A DNA stretch of 17,712 nt from Bacillota bacterium (GTDB lineage Bacteria; Bacillota; Clostridia; Acetivibrionales; DSM-1351), in NCBI GenBank assembly GCA_023436485.1, contig JAEZIU010000009.1, positions 1 through 17,712 of the forward strand, given 5' to 3'. The translations under genes and the position numbers were made by a program. Position 1 is the stretch's first letter, and each line of letters opens with the position of its first letter. The notes below the pieces were generated by a model, which worked only from the letters and a program-made list of their open reading frames with translations, searched no databases and was not told where the DNA came from. Positions 6,856 through 14,353 of the stretch are shown here, one piece after another.

Positions 6856-8345
6856 TATTTATTATTTTCTTCCGTGAGAATATTAGCTTTTCGTACAAGC
6901 ATTTCATCAATTCTACCAATATATTCCTCAACACTTTTTACGTTAAATGATCTTTCTATCCTGTTCCTTGGGAAAATTACCTTTGTAACCGCTCCCGCAC
7001 CACAAGCCAGAATTGTCTGCCGTTCCTCCATGATTTGTATATTATACAAACACTCCATACCCGGCCGACTGTATCCTACGTTTTCCAGATTGCCAAGAAT
7101 ATTTTTCTGTCTGTAAAGGTAATAAGGGTTTAAACCCATTTCTTTTGCACTTGTACGGGCCATATCAACCATCGGGGCTGAATCAAGGTACTGGGTTTCC
7201 AGACTGTAATTTTCCCTTTCCCTTGTAAGCTGTGAAGCCCTTTTGATAGCCATTGTATGAACTGTTAAACTATCCGGATGCAACTCCTTTATTTTACTGA
7301 GTGTTTCGTCAAACATTTGAACATCTTCTCCGGGTAATCCGCAGATTAAATCCATATTTATATTGTCAAAGCCCATGTCTCTTGCAGCGTAAAAAGCCTT
7401 AACCACATCTTCCGGCTTATGTAATCTGCCTATTCTCACAAGGGTTTTTTCATTCATTGTCTGAGGATTTATGCTGATTCGTGAAACACGGCTATTTTTA
7501 ATAACCTTTAGCTTATCAATAGTTATGGTATCGGGACGGCCAGCCTCAAGTGTATACTCTTTAAGGTATGTCATATCAATACATTCTTCTATTCCACTAA
7601 GCAGACGGCTTAGCTGCCGCTCATTCAGGGAAGTTGGTGTACCGCCTCCAATATATATACTTTCAGCAATCAGTCCTTTTTCTTTCATAAGCAGGGCAGT
7701 GTGCCTTATTTCTTTTAAGAGTGTTTCCACATAGACATCAACCATTTTTTTGTATTGTGCTATTGTGCTTGAACTAAAGGAACAGTATAAACAGCGGGTA
7801 GGGCAAAAAGGAATGCCTACATACAAGGATATGCTGTTTTCCCTCGAATTAGCAAAAAGTTCCCTTTGGTTGACTGCCACCTCATAAAGAAGGTTTGATT
7901 TACTTTCGGTTACAAAGTAATCTGCCTGCAAAGCTACAAGGACATCACTCTTAGCCATCTTACGGTCAATAAGCTCGTTTACCAGCTTTACAGGCCTTAT
8001 TCCTGTCAGAATACCCCAAGGAATAGCCTTCCCGGTATATCCGGTCAACAATAGAAATAGTTTTCTTTTTAGTATTCTCTTAAACTCTTTTACTTTAAGC
8101 TTATCAGAAGAATCAATTATACCTGCACATGGAAGGCTTATAATCTGGCTAAAATTTTCAGCCTTCAGACTTAAATTAAAGCAGTCATTTCCGTCGTCAT
8201 AAGACATAAAACAGAAAAGAAATGCCCCGGAACGCTCATCCCAAGGCTCATCGGATTTCTTTATTTCGTTTTGAGTAAAAAATAATTTTATTACATCTTC
8301 AAGTTCATAATCAAATTTTTTTGTCTCATTATTGTAAATTAACAT
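6852..8345 (-). CDS. hemZ: Coproporphyrinogen dehydrogenase HemZ (oxygen-independent, radical SAM)
   Basis: A 497-residue radical SAM protein. The cluster motif is CPTRCLYC (C181, C185, C188), followed by GGGTPT (233-238), EAGRPD (267-272), NPQTMN (293-298) and DLICGLPGE (332-340), the usual HemN/HemZ order. An N-terminal region of about 165 residues precedes the barrel, which is characteristic of HemZ rather than HemN or HemW. HemZ is annotated as converting coproporphyrinogen III to protoporphyrinogen without oxygen. However, members in anaerobes without a full haem pathway may do something else, and no other haem gene is in this window. The start has AGAGGA upstream and lies 10 bp after the metallo-beta-lactamase gene. 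The stop codon lies in the -35 box of the next promoter. Confidence 0.88.
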   Translation of the reverse strand: MLIYNNETKKFDYELEDVIKLFFTQNEIKKSDEPWDERSGAFLFCFMSYDDGNDCFNLSLKAENFSQIISLPCAGIIDSSDKLKVKEFKRILKRKLFLLLTGYTGKAIPWGILTGIRPVKLVNELIDRKMAKSDVLVALQADYFVTESKSNLLYEVAVNQRELFANSRENSISLYVGIPFCPTRCLYCSFSSSTIAQYKKMVDVYVETLLKEIRHTALLMKEKGLIAESIYIGGGTPTSLNERQLSRLLSGIEECIDMTYLKEYTLEAGRPDTITIDKLKVIKNSRVSRISINPQTMNEKTLVRIGRLHKPEDVVKAFYAARDMGFDNINMDLICGLPGEDVQMFDETLSKIKELHPDSLTVHTMAIKRASQLTRERENYSLETQYLDSAPMVDMARTSAKEMGLNPYYLYRQKNILGNLENVGYSRPGMECLYNIQIMEERQTILACGAGAVTKVIFPRNRIERSFNVKSVEEYIGRIDEMLVRKANILTEENNKY

Positions 8346-8355
8346 TTTATCCTCT

Positions 8356-8982
8356 TTACCATTGAACAGCGTTTTTTATAGGATTGATTCTTATTTCATC
8401 TATAATAGTTGTACTCTCTCCATGACCTGGATAAACTATGGTTTCCCCCGGCAGTACGAAAAGTTTCTCAACAATGGAATTATAAATATCCGAAAAATTT
8501 CCGTTGGGTAAATCCACTCTTCCATATCCGTATTTAAACAAAGTATCTCCAGAGAAAAGCAGGTTTTCAACCTGAATACAGATTGAACCGGCAGAATGGC
8601 CCGGAGTATGAATTATTTTAAAATCCAGTTCTCCGACTTTTATACTATTTCCGTCCCTGAGAACTTCATACTTACTTCTCAATGTCGTCGCTTTACCCGT
8701 AAAAGCAGAAATATTGACTCTTGCATCCGTAATTGCCTGCTCATCGTCAATATGAATATATGCCATGGCATTAGTTTTTTGTACAATATCGTCAGCATGC
8801 AATAAATGGTCAATATGCCCATGTGTTAGTATTATTTTTTTAATACTTGTGTTAAGTTCTTTTTCCGCAGCCAATACTTTATCACCGGGAACTCCTGCAT
8901 CTATTAGAATAGCTTCTTTTCCATTTCCAACTATATAGGAAACCGAGTCGAATAAACCTCCGTTTATTGGTTTTACAAACAT
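8356..8982 (-). CDS. Metallo-beta-lactamase-fold hydrolase, glyoxalase II-like
   Basis: A 208-residue soluble protein with the complete metal-binding set of the metallo-beta-lactamase fold: THGHIDH (H54, H56, D58, H59), HTPGH (H129), FSGDTLF (D146) and YPGHG (H187). That is the two-metal site of glyoxalase II and its short bacterial relatives (YcbL type). The C-terminal substrate-binding domain of classical glyoxalase II is absent, so the name hydroxyacylglutathione hydrolase is unsafe, especially in a clostridium that may lack glutathione. A GGAGG ribosome-binding site lies 9 bases before the ATG. It sits between dtd and hemZ, an arrangement I recall from many Clostridia. The substrate is unknown. 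Confidence 0.85.
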   Translation of the reverse strand: MFVKPINGGLFDSVSYIVGNGKEAILIDAGVPGDKVLAAEKELNTSIKKIILTHGHIDHLLHADDIVQKTNAMAYIHIDDEQAITDARVNISAFTGKATTLRSKYEVLRDGNSIKVGELDFKIIHTPGHSAGSICIQVENLLFSGDTLFKYGYGRVDLPNGNFSDIYNSIVEKLFVLPGETIVYPGHGESTTIIDEIRINPIKNAVQW

Positions 8983-9000
8983 TTTGCCGAACCTCCGTAT

Positions 9001-9450
9001 CTAAAATTCCTTTTTACTGTCGAGTAAAATTGTAACCGGACCGTCATTGCTTATATCTACTAGCATATCAGCCTGAAAAATCCCTGTTTCGGTAACTACA
9101 CCGGCTTCTCTGCACTTGCTTACAAAACGTTCGTACAGTTCTTTAGCTATCTCAGGTTTAGCTGCTTTGTCAAAACCGGGTCTTCTGCCTTTCCTGCAAT
9201 CTCCATAAAGTGTAAACTGTGAAACGACAAGTATATGCCCGCCTATATCCAGCAGTGACTTATTCATCTTACCGTTATCATCCTCAAAAATACGTAAATT
9301 CAATATCTTATCCGAAAGATATTCTATATCACGGTCATCATCTTCACGTCCTACTCCAAGAAGAACCATCAATCCCCGATCAATGCTACCCGTAATCTTT
9401 TCATTTACTGTAACAGTTGATTTTTTCACTCTTTGAACAACTGCTCTCAT
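9001..9450 (-). CDS. dtd: D-aminoacyl-tRNA deacylase
   Basis: A 149-residue protein of normal family length that hydrolyses D-amino acids (and glycine mischarged on tRNA-Ala) from tRNA, recycling the tRNA. The two signatures are intact: SQFTLYGD (77-84) with the catalytic serine/threonine region, and NDGPVT (135-140), which carries the cross-subunit Gly-cis-Pro motif that excludes L-aminoacyl groups. The start MRAVVQRV is the usual N-terminus, with GGGGTG upstream. It lies 14 bp after relA and 18 bp before the metallo-beta-lactamase gene, in the same transcript. The relA-dtd pairing is widespread in Firmicutes. Confidence 0.96.
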   Translation of the reverse strand: MRAVVQRVKKSTVTVNEKITGSIDRGLMVLLGVGREDDDRDIEYLSDKILNLRIFEDDNGKMNKSLLDIGGHILVVSQFTLYGDCRKGRRPGFDKAAKPEIAKELYERFVSKCREAGVVTETGIFQADMLVDISNDGPVTILLDSKKEF

Positions 9451-9464
9451 TTATAACACCCCAA

Positions 9465-11645
9465 TTATTGCTTATTTCTGGTTACGTCAAATACGCTGTC
9501 TATTTTTTTGAGTCTTTTAATTATTTTTTCAAGTTGCTCAGTGTTTGTTATCTCAAGCGTAAGGGTTATAACCGTAATCTGTTCCCTGGTAGTCCTTGCA
9601 TTGACTGCCTTTATAGGTATTTTTGCTTCAGTAATACAGTTGGTTACATCCAACAGAAGGGAAGTTCTGTCATTAGCCATAAGTGTTATGTCCGCCTTGT
9701 AGGCAACATCATTGGTAGTACGCCACTTAACATCTATAAGCCTTTCTTCTTCCTCCTGATCTGCCGAAACATTTATGCAGTCGCTTCTGTGGACTGAAAC
9801 ACCTCTTCCTCTAGTTACATAGCCTATTATCTCATCACCTGGAACAGGGTTGCAGCATCTTGATAAACGTACAAGACAATTATCAATTCCTTTTACTACT
9901 ACACCGCTTTCAAGTGTGTGTTTTTTCTTTCTTTCATTTTTAGTCTTGGCAATTGTTTCCAGTATTTCTTCTAATTCTTCCGGCTTCAATGTCTTCTTGA
10001 ATTCTTCTTTGAGCCTGGTTATAACTTTGTTTGCAGTTATAGCCCCATACCCTACTCCGGCATATAAATCTTCCTGTGATGCGAAATTGTATTTTTTTAA
10101 TACAATTTCAACCCACTCGGTTCTGAATAGCTGTGTATAGGTCAATGCCTGCTTTTTGAGCTCACGCTCAAGCATTTCCTTGCCTCTGATAATATTTTCT
10201 TCACGCTTTTCCTTTTTAAACCACTGGTTAATTTTGCTTTTTGCCTGACTGCTCTTAACAATTTTAAGCCAATCCCTGCTAGGCCCGTGAATTGTTGATG
10301 ATGTAAGAATATCTATAATGTCGCCGTTTTTTAGCTTGTAATCTATAGGCTCCATTTTGCCGTTTATCTTGGCACCTATCATTTTGTTACCGATAGCACT
10401 GTGTATCGCATATGCAAAGTCTACAGGCGTGGAGCCTACCGGGAGATTTATAACATCACCTTTTGGTGTAAATACAAATACCTCGTCAGTAAACAGATCA
10501 ATCTTAAGGGTTTCCATAAATTCGCTTTCGTCTCTGGTATCTTTCTGCCATTCCAGAAGCTGCCTGAGCCATGCAAATTTATTGTCTGAATCCTTTGCGT
10601 TGTTAATTCCTTCTTTATACTTCCAATGTGCCGCAATACCAACCTCTGCAACCCTATGCATATCCCATGTTCTTATCTGTACCTCGAAAGGCTGTCCTTC
10701 GGGACCAATCAACGTTGTATGTAAAGATTGATACATATTGGGCTTAGGCATGGCAATGTAGTCCTTAAATCTGCCCGGCATTGGCTTGTATAGTTCATGA
10801 ACAAGACCCAGTACTGCATAGCAATCCTTTACAGAGTTTACAATTATTCTAAAAGCAAATAAATCGTATATCTGCTCAAGGGTCTTGTTCTGCTTTACCA
10901 TTTTTCTGTAAATACTGTAGAAATGCTTTGGTCTTCCGTCTATCTGTGCATTTTCAATCCCAAGTTCATTTGTTTTTTCACGTAGAGTATCAATAATTAT
11001 TGTTATATATGCTTCTCTTTGTTTTCGCTTCGTATTAATTTTTTCAACCAAGTCATAATAACCCTTTGGATCAAGATATCTTAGACAAATATCTTCAAGC
11101 TCCCACTTAATTTTAGAAATACCTAGTCTATGTGCAAGGGGAGCGTATATCTCAAGGGTTTCTCTTGCCTTTTCAAGCTGTTTATCCTGAGTCATGTACT
11201 TTAGGGTTCTCATATTATGAAGCCTGTCTGCAAGTTTTATCATAATAACCCTGATATCCTTGGCCATGGCCAAAAACATTTTACGAAGATTCTCAACCTG
11301 CTGCTCTTCTTTTGTAGTGAATGGGATTTTCCCCAGTTTGGTTACACCGTCAACCAGTTCTGCTACTTCTTGTCCAAACTGAGCTTTCAGCTGATCGTAA
11401 GTACATGTTGTATCTTCAATGGTATCATGTAAAAGGGCAGCAACAAGAGCTGTACAGTCCAGTTCCATTTCGGCAAGAATTATAGCAACCTCAACCGGAT
11501 GAATAATGTATGGCTCTCCTGAATTTCTCTGTTGACCCATATGTGCTGCTTTTGAAACAGAGTATGCTTTTTCAAGCATCTCAAGGTTGCAGCCGGGGTC
11601 GTACTTTTTTACTTTTTCAACAAGTACTGAAAAGCTGTCTATCAA
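9465..11645 (-). CDS. relA: Bifunctional (p)ppGpp synthetase/hydrolase, Rel/SpoT family
   Basis: A 726-residue long RSH protein with all domains. The HD hydrolase has H49, H73-D74 (LLHDTIED) and the LADRLHNMRTL segment (138-148), so hydrolase activity is expected. The synthetase has GRPKHFYSIYRKM (237-249) and RFKDYIAMPKPNMYQSLHTT (292-311). Its RFKD motif is the basic RXKD form of bifunctional Gram-positive Rel, not the acidic form of monofunctional RelA. A TGS domain covers about 384-448, a zinc-finger-like CC segment RLSRCCNPVPGD covers 593-604, and an ACT domain covers about 650-725. The start is TTG, with GGAGGG five bases upstream and no better ATG nearby. It lies 53 bp after apt without an obvious terminator and overlaps nothing. 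Confidence 0.96.
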   Translation of the reverse strand: MIDSFSVLVEKVKKYDPGCNLEMLEKAYSVSKAAHMGQQRNSGEPYIIHPVEVAIILAEMELDCTALVAALLHDTIEDTTCTYDQLKAQFGQEVAELVDGVTKLGKIPFTTKEEQQVENLRKMFLAMAKDIRVIMIKLADRLHNMRTLKYMTQDKQLEKARETLEIYAPLAHRLGISKIKWELEDICLRYLDPKGYYDLVEKINTKRKQREAYITIIIDTLREKTNELGIENAQIDGRPKHFYSIYRKMVKQNKTLEQIYDLFAFRIIVNSVKDCYAVLGLVHELYKPMPGRFKDYIAMPKPNMYQSLHTTLIGPEGQPFEVQIRTWDMHRVAEVGIAAHWKYKEGINNAKDSDNKFAWLRQLLEWQKDTRDESEFMETLKIDLFTDEVFVFTPKGDVINLPVGSTPVDFAYAIHSAIGNKMIGAKINGKMEPIDYKLKNGDIIDILTSSTIHGPSRDWLKIVKSSQAKSKINQWFKKEKREENIIRGKEMLERELKKQALTYTQLFRTEWVEIVLKKYNFASQEDLYAGVGYGAITANKVITRLKEEFKKTLKPEELEEILETIAKTKNERKKKHTLESGVVVKGIDNCLVRLSRCCNPVPGDEIIGYVTRGRGVSVHRSDCINVSADQEEEERLIDVKWRTTNDVAYKADITLMANDRTSLLLDVTNCITEAKIPIKAVNARTTREQITVITLTLEITNTEQLEKIIKRLKKIDSVFDVTRNKQ

Positions 11646-11698
11646 TGTATCCCTCCACCTGTCAAAAGACTCTCGAATGAATTACAAAATTGTTCTTG

Positions 11699-12214
11699 TT
11701 AGAATTTTACTATTGAATCGACTTTATAACCTTTGAGTTTATCTCTTCCATTCAGTGACATAAGCTCAATAAAGTATACTACACCTGCAACCTCTCCTCC
11801 CAACTTCTCAATAAGTCTAATATTAGCTTGAGTTGTTCCTCCTGTTGCAAGAAGATCGTCAACAATTAACACTCTCTGTCCCGGCATGATTGCATCTGCG
11901 TGCATTTCAAGGACATCTTTACCGTACTCCAGATCATATTCTTCAATTATGGTTTTATATGGAAGTTTTCCTTTTTTCCTTACAGGAACAAAGCCTTTAT
12001 TCATGTGGTATGCTAGGGGTGCACCAAAAATAAATCCTCTTGACTCTGAACCTACAATAATATCAAAATCTCCCATTTTTTCCGCCAATATCCTGAATGT
12101 ATCCATACATTCCCTGAATGCCTCAGGATCTTGAAGAACTGTCGTAATATCGATAAAATCGATTCCTTCCTTAGGAAAATCCATAACATGTCTGAGTTTA
12201 TCTTTAAAATTCAT
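11699..12214 (-). CDS. apt: Adenine phosphoribosyltransferase
   Basis: A 171-residue purine-salvage enzyme converting adenine and PRPP to AMP in the cytoplasm. The PRPP-binding motif is VLIVDDLLATGGTT (115-128). GSESRGFIFGAPLAY (55-69) and the flexible-loop region RKKGKLPYKT (79-88) are typical of Apt. Length and N-terminus match the family, and GAGGAG lies 7 bases before the ATG. It is the first gene of the block apt-relA-dtd-MBL-hemZ and has its own promoter candidate upstream. The linkage apt-relA is common in Firmicutes and ties purine salvage to ppGpp metabolism. Confidence 0.97.
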   Translation of the reverse strand: MNFKDKLRHVMDFPKEGIDFIDITTVLQDPEAFRECMDTFRILAEKMGDFDIIVGSESRGFIFGAPLAYHMNKGFVPVRKKGKLPYKTIIEEYDLEYGKDVLEMHADAIMPGQRVLIVDDLLATGGTTQANIRLIEKLGGEVAGVVYFIELMSLNGRDKLKGYKVDSIVKF

Positions 12215-12258
12215 AGTAAACTCCTCTCATAAATAAATATTATATCATACATAAATAT

Positions 12259-12287
12259 ATTATAAATAAATATATCCAAGGTTACAA
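12259..12287 (-). promoter_or_regulatory. Promoter candidate for apt-relA-dtd-MBL-hemZ
   Basis: On the minus strand TTGTAA (12287-12282) is followed after 17 bases by a perfect TATAAT (12264-12259). The predicted start lies about 40 bases before the apt ATG. A second TATAAT at 12244-12239 has no recognisable -35 box. The region is very AT-rich, so -10-like matches are expected by chance. Confidence 0.5.
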
Positions 12288-12363
12288 GGTCGTATAAATT
12301 TACTGTAGGAAAATATTATATTATGTCCCTCTTGCCATGCCCAATTCTTACTATATCTAATAG

Positions 12364-12412
12364 AAAAAGGGCTCAAAACACAGGTAATTCTTCCCTGGCC
12401 TTTGCCCTTTTT
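12364..12412. terminator. Long-arm inverted repeat, likely terminator of the GH43 gene
   Basis: AAAAAGGGC (12364-12372) and GCCCTTTTT (12404-12412) are perfect 9-base complementary arms around a 31-base loop that contains a further CAGG/CCTG pair. Read on the minus strand, the structure ends in a T-run, about 50 bases after the GH43 stop codon. The arms have A/T tracts on both sides, so it could work in either direction. The rest of the gap up to the apt promoter shows no gene. Confidence 0.55.
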
Positions 12413-12461
12413 ACTAAACACCATCATATGTTGTAGGGTTAATCCCACATTTTAGATGTAT

Positions 12462-14078
12462 TTATTGCTGTATTTCAATCGGAAATTGCGTTCTTTTTCC
12501 AAGCAGATACTCTTTCAGAAGTACATAATCCAGTGCATCTATTGCACCGCTACCGTCCAAGTCTGCCGCAATAAGTCCATCAGCGGAAGGGAACTTTGTT
12601 ATTGTTCCAAGTAGGAACTGCTTCATAAGTGAAAAGTCAAGTGCATTTATGTCTCCGCTTCCGTCCAAATCTCCATATACTATTTTATTTACTTGAGTAT
12701 TAAATTTCCAAGTATTTACATTGAATAAATACCCGCTTCCTCCTGTAAATTTCAGATATAGGTCATGAACCCCTGTTGCACCGCTGACTGTGCAGGATTT
12801 TGTTGTGTAAGTCTGCCAACCTCCGGTTCCTGTGATATTACAAGTTCCAACAAGTTTTCCATCAGCACTGTCAAGACGGATTTCTATACTACCTCCACTG
12901 GTTGCTGATGCAACACTTGCATCAAATGATGTCGCACCGGAAGTACCAAAATCAACGCCTCTAACCTTTACCCAGTCACCATTCTCAATATTGCAGACAT
13001 CACGGCCACCCGCGCTGCAAGTCTCAGTATTTATACCGCTTTCCTGCGCCATGGTTTCTGCTTCATTAGTAACATAGGGGTTTACATACTTCAGTTGGGT
13101 AAGACCGTCTGTTGTAATATTAGTCTTCTGCATTGTTCCGTCTGCATTGTATGTTATTTTATCTATACACACACTTCTTTGGTATGTTCTTGCATCACCG
13201 CTGGCAGCACCATTAGCTATAGCAACCGCTCTGTTGTGATAAGCTATATACCAGTTATTCTTAAATGAGAATATTGAGTGATGGTTATTATTTCCTTCAT
13301 TCAAAGGAGGGTTTGCCAATACAGTTCCTTTGTATTGGAATCCTGTCATTGGGTTATCACTCATCATATAATCAATAGTAGCAGCTCCTTTTGAAAAATT
13401 GGTAGAGTATGAGTAGTAATACTTCCCATTGTACTTATGAATCCACGAATCCTCAAAGAAAATCGGAGCCACAATCTGTGATGCGGAACCATTAACACTG
13501 ATCATATCACTGTTAAGCTTGATTACCCTAGTATTTCCTTCTCCGTTTCCGCCAAAATATAAATATGCTTGTCCGTCATCATCTACAAAAGCACCCGGAT
13601 CAAAGCACCAGAATCCGTTAGGAGCGTTAACCCCAGGGGTGCTTCCGTTTACAAGAGCTTTTCCCAGTGCATCCTTAAAAGGTCCTGCAGGGTTGTCGCT
13701 CACTGCAACTCCTATTCCACCACCGCCACCATTTCCGTAATACATGTAGAATTTGTTATTCCTAGCTACAACTACCGGAGCCCACGACAGTGAAGCCCAC
13801 CCTGATGCTTTAAAAACCTCTCCGTGATCCGTCCAGTTCTTCATATCATCTGTGGATATGCAAGTTATATCATTCATGATGTATCCAGGATTATTTGGAT
13901 CGTAAACATCGTGTGAACAGTATAGATATAGCCTGCCGTTGGCTTCAATACCAGTCGGGTCAGCCGTATAGCGCTGGTAAAAAATCGGATAATCGGCAAA
14001 CACGGTATTAATCCCTGAAATTGATACCAGTATACAGATCACCAGTAAAATTGATAGTTTCTTAACTCTCTTTGACAT
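12462..14078 (-). CDS. Secreted GH43 hydrolase with CBM6 and type I dockerin (cellulosomal arabinofuranosidase/xylosidase-like)
   Basis: A 538-residue protein. I chose ATG at 14078 because GGAGG lies 7 bases upstream; a start at 14120 would add 14 residues without such a site. The signal peptide is basic MSKRVKK, then a hydrophobic stretch, with cleavage likely after VFA (28). A five-bladed GH43 domain spans about 30-335: catalytic base D40 (YTADPTG), D160 (CFDPGAF) and probable acid E209 (FFEDSW). A CBM6-like jelly-roll covers about 337-460. Two dockerin repeats, DLDGSGDINALD (470-481) and DLDGSGAIDALD (506-517), keep the calcium ligands. The recognition pair is Ala-Leu in both (479-480, 515-516), the C. 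cellulolyticum pattern. The enzyme should be exported and bound to a scaffoldin cohesin to attack arabinoxylan side chains; exact specificity is inference. It stands alone between recJ and apt. Confidence 0.93.
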   Translation of the reverse strand: MSKRVKKLSILLVICILVSISGINTVFADYPIFYQRYTADPTGIEANGRLYLYCSHDVYDPNNPGYIMNDITCISTDDMKNWTDHGEVFKASGWASLSWAPVVVARNNKFYMYYGNGGGGGIGVAVSDNPAGPFKDALGKALVNGSTPGVNAPNGFWCFDPGAFVDDDGQAYLYFGGNGEGNTRVIKLNSDMISVNGSASQIVAPIFFEDSWIHKYNGKYYYSYSTNFSKGAATIDYMMSDNPMTGFQYKGTVLANPPLNEGNNNHHSIFSFKNNWYIAYHNRAVAIANGAASGDARTYQRSVCIDKITYNADGTMQKTNITTDGLTQLKYVNPYVTNEAETMAQESGINTETCSAGGRDVCNIENGDWVKVRGVDFGTSGATSFDASVASATSGGSIEIRLDSADGKLVGTCNITGTGGWQTYTTKSCTVSGATGVHDLYLKFTGGSGYLFNVNTWKFNTQVNKIVYGDLDGSGDINALDFSLMKQFLLGTITKFPSADGLIAADLDGSGAIDALDYVLLKEYLLGKRTQFPIEIQQ

Positions 14079-14202
14079 AAATGATCCTCCTTTTAATTTT
14101 TTTACACGGGTACTTTTCAATTATCTATGGATACTGTTAAAAAAGAAGGTGTAAAGAATAATAGCAAAGTGAAAAGATAGATATTAAATCATATTTAAAC
14201 TT

Positions 14203-14232
14203 ATTATAGAATATAAATTATACAAACCTCAA
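14203..14232 (-). promoter_or_regulatory. Promoter candidate for the GH43-dockerin gene
   Basis: On the minus strand TTGAGG (14232-14227) and TATAAT (14208-14203) are separated by 18 bases, giving a 5' untranslated region of about 118 bases before the ATG at 14078. The -35 match is only partial and the DNA is AT-rich. No clear operator or catabolite-response element was recognised in the 275-bp gap. Confidence 0.4.
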
Positions 14233-14286
14233 TATAAATCTTTTTGATAATGGTATAATAATTTTGTAATTATTTATGCTAGGGCA

Positions 14287-14314
14287 AAAAAAAATACAAC
14301 TTTGTATTTTTTTT
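14287..14314. terminator. Terminator after recJ (bidirectional hairpin)
   Basis: AAAAAAAATACAA (14287-14299) and TTGTATTTTTTTT (14302-14314) are perfect 13-base inverted arms separated by CT. On the minus strand this is a hairpin ending in eight T, about 40 bases after the recJ stop. The stem is almost all A-U, so its strength is uncertain, but the A-tract/stem/U-tract layout is typical of low-GC clostridial terminators. It separates recJ from the GH43 gene. Confidence 0.6.
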
Positions 14315-14353
14315 ATATATTTTTTTATACTTTTTGTGATTTTTTTAAGTCGG

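Noticed and set aside
9417..9797. Plus-strand open frames opposite relA, dtd, aspS and recJ.
   Set aside because: They are antisense shadows of strongly supported genes, with no start signals or domain features of their own.
12360..12420. Possible c-di-GMP riboswitch near the GH43 3' end (GGGCAAAGG string).
   Set aside because: The core GACGCAAAGC element and tetraloop-receptor features are missing, and the position is downstream of one gene; a terminator explains the long arms better.
12260..12448. 62-codon open frame between GH43 and apt.
   Set aside because: No ribosome-binding site or recognisable protein features, and it overlaps the inverted repeat and the apt promoter candidate.
12431..12449. 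Small hairpin (TGTGGG/CCCTACA on the minus strand) just after the GH43 stop.
   Set aside because: It has a bulge and no U-run, so it is weaker than the neighbouring 12364-12412 structure and may be chance.
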